From: Lysobacter sp. ISL-50
GTDB taxonomy: Bacteria; Pseudomonadota; Gammaproteobacteria; Xanthomonadales; Xanthomonadaceae
Reading direction: 5' to 3'
Assembly (NCBI RefSeq): GCF_018612875.1
Contig: NZ_JAGGRI010000001.1
Coordinates: 62,001-126,000 of the forward strand
Length of the DNA stretch: 64,000 bases
Of this stretch, positions 60,543 through 64,000 are shown piece after piece; positions within the stretch are counted from its first letter, which is position 1, and every line of letters begins with the position of its first letter. The position numbers and the translations under genes are program-made. The notes under the pieces are model-generated. The model made no database searches. It was not told the origin of the DNA and saw nothing but the letters and a program-made list of their open reading frames with translations.

Positions 60543-61538
60543 TCAACGCCCGTCGATCAGGCGCGTGGCGATATCCGGCGAGAACGTGCCGGCCGGCGTG
60601 TTCGGCGCGATGCCGCAGGGGCCGTCGGAATCGCCCGGCACCTTCACCCACAACAACATCTCCGCGCCGCTGGCGGCGTTCTGCGAGACCACGCCGAGCT
60701 TGCGTCCGGCCGGGTTGCACCACTCGCCGTTGGAACCGTTGCCGTTGCGGCTGGTATCGACCACGAACGGTTTCTCGTAGCCGAACTGGCTCTTCAACTG
60801 CGCCTTGACCGATGCGCCGTAGGCGTTGGAATCGGCGGTGGTCTTGTAGTTCGATACGTTCAGGGCGAAGCCGCGGATCTCGCCGACGCCGGCCGAATTC
60901 AGACGCCTCGCCATTTCGTCCGCGGCGATCCAGCCGGCGTTGCCGCCGTCGTGATAGACCTGCGCATTGGGCGCGCGCAGCTTGAACTCGCGCGCGGCGT
61001 ACTGCAGCAGGCCGATGCGCACCGCGCGCTGATCGCTGGCAAGGCAATCGAGTTGCGCCAGCGCATCGGGCTCGATCACCACCACCGCGCGGCGATTGCC
61101 GATGCCGGAGGCGAAGCTGGAAATCCAGGTGCGGTAGGCCTCGGCGCTGCCCGCGCCGCCGCCGGAATGGCTGCCGCAATCGCGGCTGGTGATGTTGTAC
61201 GCGACCAGGATCGGCAGCTTGTCGGCAGCGCGCGCGGCTTCGACGAAGCGCGACACCGCGTTGCCGATGCTGCCGCTCCAGTTGCCGAACCAGCGCGCCA
61301 TCGGCTTGGTCGCGATTGAGGTCTTGATCTTGCCGGCACGCGAGTCGGAGGCGTGATCGCGCACCCACACCGCCGGATTGGAATCGGGATCGACGTAGAA
61401 ACCGCTGTTCTGGTTCGCCGCCATCGCACTGCCGCTGCCGAACACGGCGGCCACGGCCAGCAGCAAGGCCGCCGGGGCGACGCGATCGCGGGAATGATTC
61501 CGGGCCTTCGATGCCACGGCCTTGTTTGTTTGACGCAT
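60543..61538 (-). CDS. Secreted glycoside hydrolase family 6 glucanase
   Basis: Protein of 331 residues with a signal peptide (LLLAVAAVFGSGSAMA, cleavage near 40) and a single GH6 catalytic domain without a carbohydrate-binding module. Family marks are NSGFYVDPDSNPAVW, WFGNWSG, LVAYNITSRDCGSHSGGG, VVVIEPDALAQL (the EPD signature) and YHDGGNAGWI. DTSRNGNGSNGEWCNPAGR and the closing WVKVPGDSDGPCG also fit. The family cleaves beta-1,4-glucan with inversion. ATG 61538 follows AGGAGGAG; longer upstream frames lack a signal peptide. Confidence 0.93.
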   Translation of the reverse strand: MRQTNKAVASKARNHSRDRVAPAALLLAVAAVFGSGSAMAANQNSGFYVDPDSNPAVWVRDHASDSRAGKIKTSIATKPMARWFGNWSGSIGNAVSRFVEAARAADKLPILVAYNITSRDCGSHSGGGAGSAEAYRTWISSFASGIGNRRAVVVIEPDALAQLDCLASDQRAVRIGLLQYAAREFKLRAPNAQVYHDGGNAGWIAADEMARRLNSAGVGEIRGFALNVSNYKTTADSNAYGASVKAQLKSQFGYEKPFVVDTSRNGNGSNGEWCNPAGRKLGVVSQNAASGAEMLLWVKVPGDSDGPCGIAPNTPAGTFSPDIATRLIDGR

Positions 61539-62021
61539 GTCTCCTCCTGCAAGTGACGTATTGACGGGTAATGGTTGGCGGCGGCGCGTTCGTTTCGCGC
61601 GATACCTAGTTTTTGTTGCTACAGCCATCAGCTGTACTTCGTTCGCAAGCGCCCATGCCTGGCAAAATGACCGCAAGGCCGGCGCCGCACTTCTAAATTC
61701 CTCACACTTTGCAATATTGGTCGCGGCAATCATCGACACCGAAAATTCGCCGTGTTAGTCGTGGACGCATGCTCCCTTCCCCGGAGCATGCGTCCACCAA
61801 CTATCGGCCGGCTCGAACCACAACGATCAAGCGCAACCGAACACTCCCTCCAGAGCACGCGTTCAGTCTAAGTAGATAGGCTGTCGCCGACCTGTCGCAG
61901 CTGCGGCAACGACTCAGGCCGCGGCGCATCAGGCGCGAGACCGGCCTGTCGAATCCCTCTCTCATTTCGCATGCGCCGTGCGCGCAAGGCGTACGGCTAT
62001 CCAGGTCATCCAGGAGTTTCA
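61539..62021. other. Divergent intergenic region
   Basis: 483 bases between the GH6 gene (minus) and the response regulator (plus). It contains the hairpin at 61761-61797 and A/T-rich stretches near 61690-61750. No gene seen; promoters for both directions are expected but not clearly visible. Confidence 0.4.
61761..61797. promoter_or_regulatory. Perfect 15-bp hairpin between GH6 and response regulator genes
   Basis: gtggacgcatgctcc (61761-61775) and its exact complement (61783-61797) flank a 7-base loop. No T-run follows on either side, so it is not a canonical terminator. It lies in a 483-base divergent region that otherwise shows no gene. Role unknown: an operator, a transcription barrier or a repeat. 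Confidence 0.7.
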
Positions 62022-62732
62022 ATGCGTATTTTCTTGATCGAAGACAATCTCGACCTGGCCCAGGCCGTGGTGCAGCATCTGCGCCGCACCGGCAACGCCG
62101 TCGACCACGAATCCGACGGCCTCAACGCCTGCCGCTTTCTCGAACACGAACGCTACGACCTGATCCTGCTCGACATCGGCCTGCCGCGCATGGACGGCCT
62201 GAGCCTGCTCGCCGAACTGCGCCGCCGCGGCGACGCCACGCCGGTGCTGATGCTGACCGAGCGCTCCGACATCGAAGACCGGATCAGCGCGCTCGATGTC
62301 GGCGCCGACGACTACATCGGCAAGCCCTTCGACTTCCGCGAACTCAGCGCGCGCTGCCGCGCCCTCACCCGCCGCCGCCAGGCGCAGACTTCGAGCCTGG
62401 TGCGCATCGGCCCGCTGGTGATGGACAACGCCGCGCGCCGGGTGAAGTTCGAGGACCGCACCATCGACCTGCCCAATCGCGAATACAGCCTGCTGGAAAT
62501 CCTGGTCGGCCGGCTCGGCCAGGTGGTCAGCAAGAGCGAGATCACCAATCGATTGTTCGCGCTGAGCGAAGAAGCCGGCTCGAACACGGTCGAGCTGTAC
62601 ATCGCGCGGCTGCGCAAGAAACTGCCGCAGCAGTTCCTGCGCATCGTCACCGTGCGCGGCTCGGGCTATCTGGCCGAGACCATTCGCGGCGAACCGGTCC
62701 TGGCCGCGTCGGCCGGCGTCGCCCACGACTGA
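62022..62732 (+). CDS. OmpR-family response regulator (TctD/QseB-like)
   Basis: Protein of 236 residues. The receiver (1-~115) has FLIEDNLDLAQAV, phosphoacceptor Asp51 (LILLDIGLPRMDG) and YIGKPFDF; the winged-helix output domain (~125-220) has NREYSLLEILVGRLGQVVSK and IVTVRGSGYLAE. It lies 6 bases upstream of a histidine kinase gene, so the two form a pair. The divergent GH6 gene is a possible target, but this is only positional. Confidence 0.92.
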   Translation: MRIFLIEDNLDLAQAVVQHLRRTGNAVDHESDGLNACRFLEHERYDLILLDIGLPRMDGLSLLAELRRRGDATPVLMLTERSDIEDRISALDVGADDYIGKPFDFRELSARCRALTRRRQAQTSSLVRIGPLVMDNAARRVKFEDRTIDLPNREYSLLEILVGRLGQVVSKSEITNRLFALSEEAGSNTVELYIARLRKKLPQQFLRIVTVRGSGYLAETIRGEPVLAASAGVAHD

Positions 62733-62738
62733 GCGCGC

Positions 62739-64000
62739 ATGATCGAACCCGAACACACGCGTCCATCGATCCGGCGCACCCTGCTGCTGTCGATCGGCCT
62801 GTTGTCGCTGGTCGGCATGCTGCTGCTGTTCTTCGGCGCCAGCCAGTACGGCCGGCGCGCCGCGGATTTGTCCTACGACCGCTTGCTCAACGCCTCGGCG
62901 CTGACCATCGCCGACAGCATCACCCTGGTCGATGGACAGTGGGAGGCGAACATTCCCTGCGCCGCGCTGGAACTGCTGTCGGCGGCGCCGGACGACCGCG
63001 CGTTCTACCGGGTCTACCTCGCCGGCGGACGCACGCTCACCGGTTACGACGACTTGCCGCGGCCGCCGTCGGTGGCGAGCGATCACGCGAGTTTCTTCGA
63101 TGCGCAGTACCGCGGCGAAGCCGTGCGCTTCGCCGTGCTGCGCCGCGCCGCCAGCAGCGCCGACGGCCCGGAAGCGGCGTTGGTGCAGATCGGCCAGACC
63201 CGGCGCGCGCGCGATGAAGTCGCCAAGGACATCGTCTGGCATGTGACCGGCTGGATCGCGTTGTTCACCGTGGCGATTCTGCTGCTGGCGTGGTTCGCGA
63301 TCGATCGCGCGTTGCAGCCGCTGGTGCGGATCGAACAGGATTTCAGCGTGCGCACACCGTTCGACCTGCGCCCGATCACCCGCGCGGTGCCGACCGAGCT
63401 GTCGCATGTGGTGGCGGCGCAGAACCACTTCATGTCGCGGCTTTCCACCAACATCGACGTGCTGCGCACCTACATCGCCGAAGCCGCGCACCAGATGCGC
63501 AATCCGCTGGCCTCGCTGCGCGCGCAGGCGCAGCTGTCGCTGCACCAGAACAATCCGCAGCAATGGCGGCAGGGCCTGTACGCGATCGAGCGCCACTCCG
63601 GCAAGCTCAGCCGCCTGCTCAACCAGTTGCTCAGTCACGCCAACGTGACCCATCGCGCCGAGCTGCACAACTTCAAGCCCTTGAACCTGGAAACCATCGC
63701 CCGCCAGGCCCTGCACGAATCGGTGCCGCTGGCCGAACCGCGGCCGCGGGTGAGTTTCGAATGCGAGGCCGGCGACACCGCGCTGCACGGCGACGCGCTG
63801 ATGCTGCGCGAGGCGATCAAGAACCTGATCGACAACGCGATCAAGCACGGCGACGGCGCCGATTCGCCGGTGCAGGTGCTGCTGGAGCAGGACGACTCCG
63901 GGCTCGCGCTCAGCGTCAGCGACGCCGGCCCCGGCATGAGCGCGGAGGATTGCGAGCGCGCGTTCGAACGCTTCGGCCGCGGCGAAAACGCTTCGGCGCA
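62739..64000 (+). CDS. Sensor histidine kinase, 3' end outside window
   Basis: 420 N-terminal residues are visible and the frame runs off the right edge. Two transmembrane helices (LLLSIGLLSLVGMLLLFFG, ~15-33; WIALFTVAILLLAWFAI, ~170-188) enclose a ~130-residue periplasmic sensor of the TctE type. The H box has His251 (EAAHQMRNPLASLRAQ), the N box is IKNLIDNAIKHGD, and the G1 box is VSDAGPGMS. It partners the regulator 6 bases upstream. The G2 box and end are not seen. Confidence 0.92.
   Translation, partial: MIEPEHTRPSIRRTLLLSIGLLSLVGMLLLFFGASQYGRRAADLSYDRLLNASALTIADSITLVDGQWEANIPCAALELLSAAPDDRAFYRVYLAGGRTLTGYDDLPRPPSVASDHASFFDAQYRGEAVRFAVLRRAASSADGPEAALVQIGQTRRARDEVAKDIVWHVTGWIALFTVAILLLAWFAIDRALQPLVRIEQDFSVRTPFDLRPITRAVPTELSHVVAAQNHFMSRLSTNIDVLRTYIAEAAHQMRNPLASLRAQAQLSLHQNNPQQWRQGLYAIERHSGKLSRLLNQLLSHANVTHRAELHNFKPLNLETIARQALHESVPLAEPRPRVSFECEAGDTALHGDALMLREAIKNLIDNAIKHGDGADSPVQVLLEQDDSGLALSVSDAGPGMSAEDCERAFERFGRGENASA

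Noticed and set aside
61690-61720. Clp site upstream of the GH6 gene
   Set aside because: Only one TGTGA half-site is present (aaagtgtgaggaattt on the minus strand); the second half does not match.

Overview
The window is high-GC DNA from a gammaproteobacterium of the Lysobacter/Xanthomonadaceae type. Three things suggest this: a pil-chp cluster lacking pilK next to gshB-tonB, several secreted hydrolases (a family 6 glycoside hydrolase and an M23 peptidase), and dense families of palindromic intergenic repeats. The genus is inferred from gene content and codon style; no database search was run.

Layout. 1-13070 (minus): type IV pilus chemosensory cluster pilG-pilH-pilI-pilJ-chpA/pilL-chpB-chpC, with chpC cut by the left edge. 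13402-16336 (plus): glutathione synthetase, a TonB-like protein and a di-haem peroxidase-like lipoprotein. 16398-29873 (minus): an accessory surface-protein locus. In transcription order it holds a small lipoprotein, a 2088-residue protein with eight tandem repeats, a 1819-residue Sec-exported Rhs/YD-repeat protein, a small membrane protein translationally coupled to the Rhs gene (immunity candidate), and a further small membrane-protein ORF. A CRP/Clp-like site with an extended -10 lies upstream. 30578-31022 looks like gene debris. 31039-43228 (minus): housekeeping genes tsaB, VOC protein, DinG-family helicase, TPR lipoprotein, PBP1b, glycosyltransferase, TPR membrane protein and relA. 43432-44508 (plus): two tandem paralogous exported proteins. 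44706-48935 (minus): hrpA carrying two repeat insertions inside its reading frame. 49094-54218: dps, a LysR regulator divergent from a SnoaL-like pair, and recQ. 54463-57789 (minus): a Gly-Gly-Pro-repeat exported protein followed by a TpsB/FhaC-type outer-membrane transporter. 58363-61538 (minus): PhzF-like protein, M23 peptidase, a small membrane protein and a GH6 glucanase. 62022-64000 (plus): a two-component pair, the kinase cut by the right edge.

The most unusual parts are: the Rhs/tandem-repeat surface operon and its predicted Clp promoter; the heptamer-repeat hairpins read through in hrpA; the pairing of a Gly-Pro-rich protein with a TpsB pore; the chemosensory system that appears to have no methylation enzymes while its kinase carries a 45-bp repeat expansion; and several modular palindromic repeat families.
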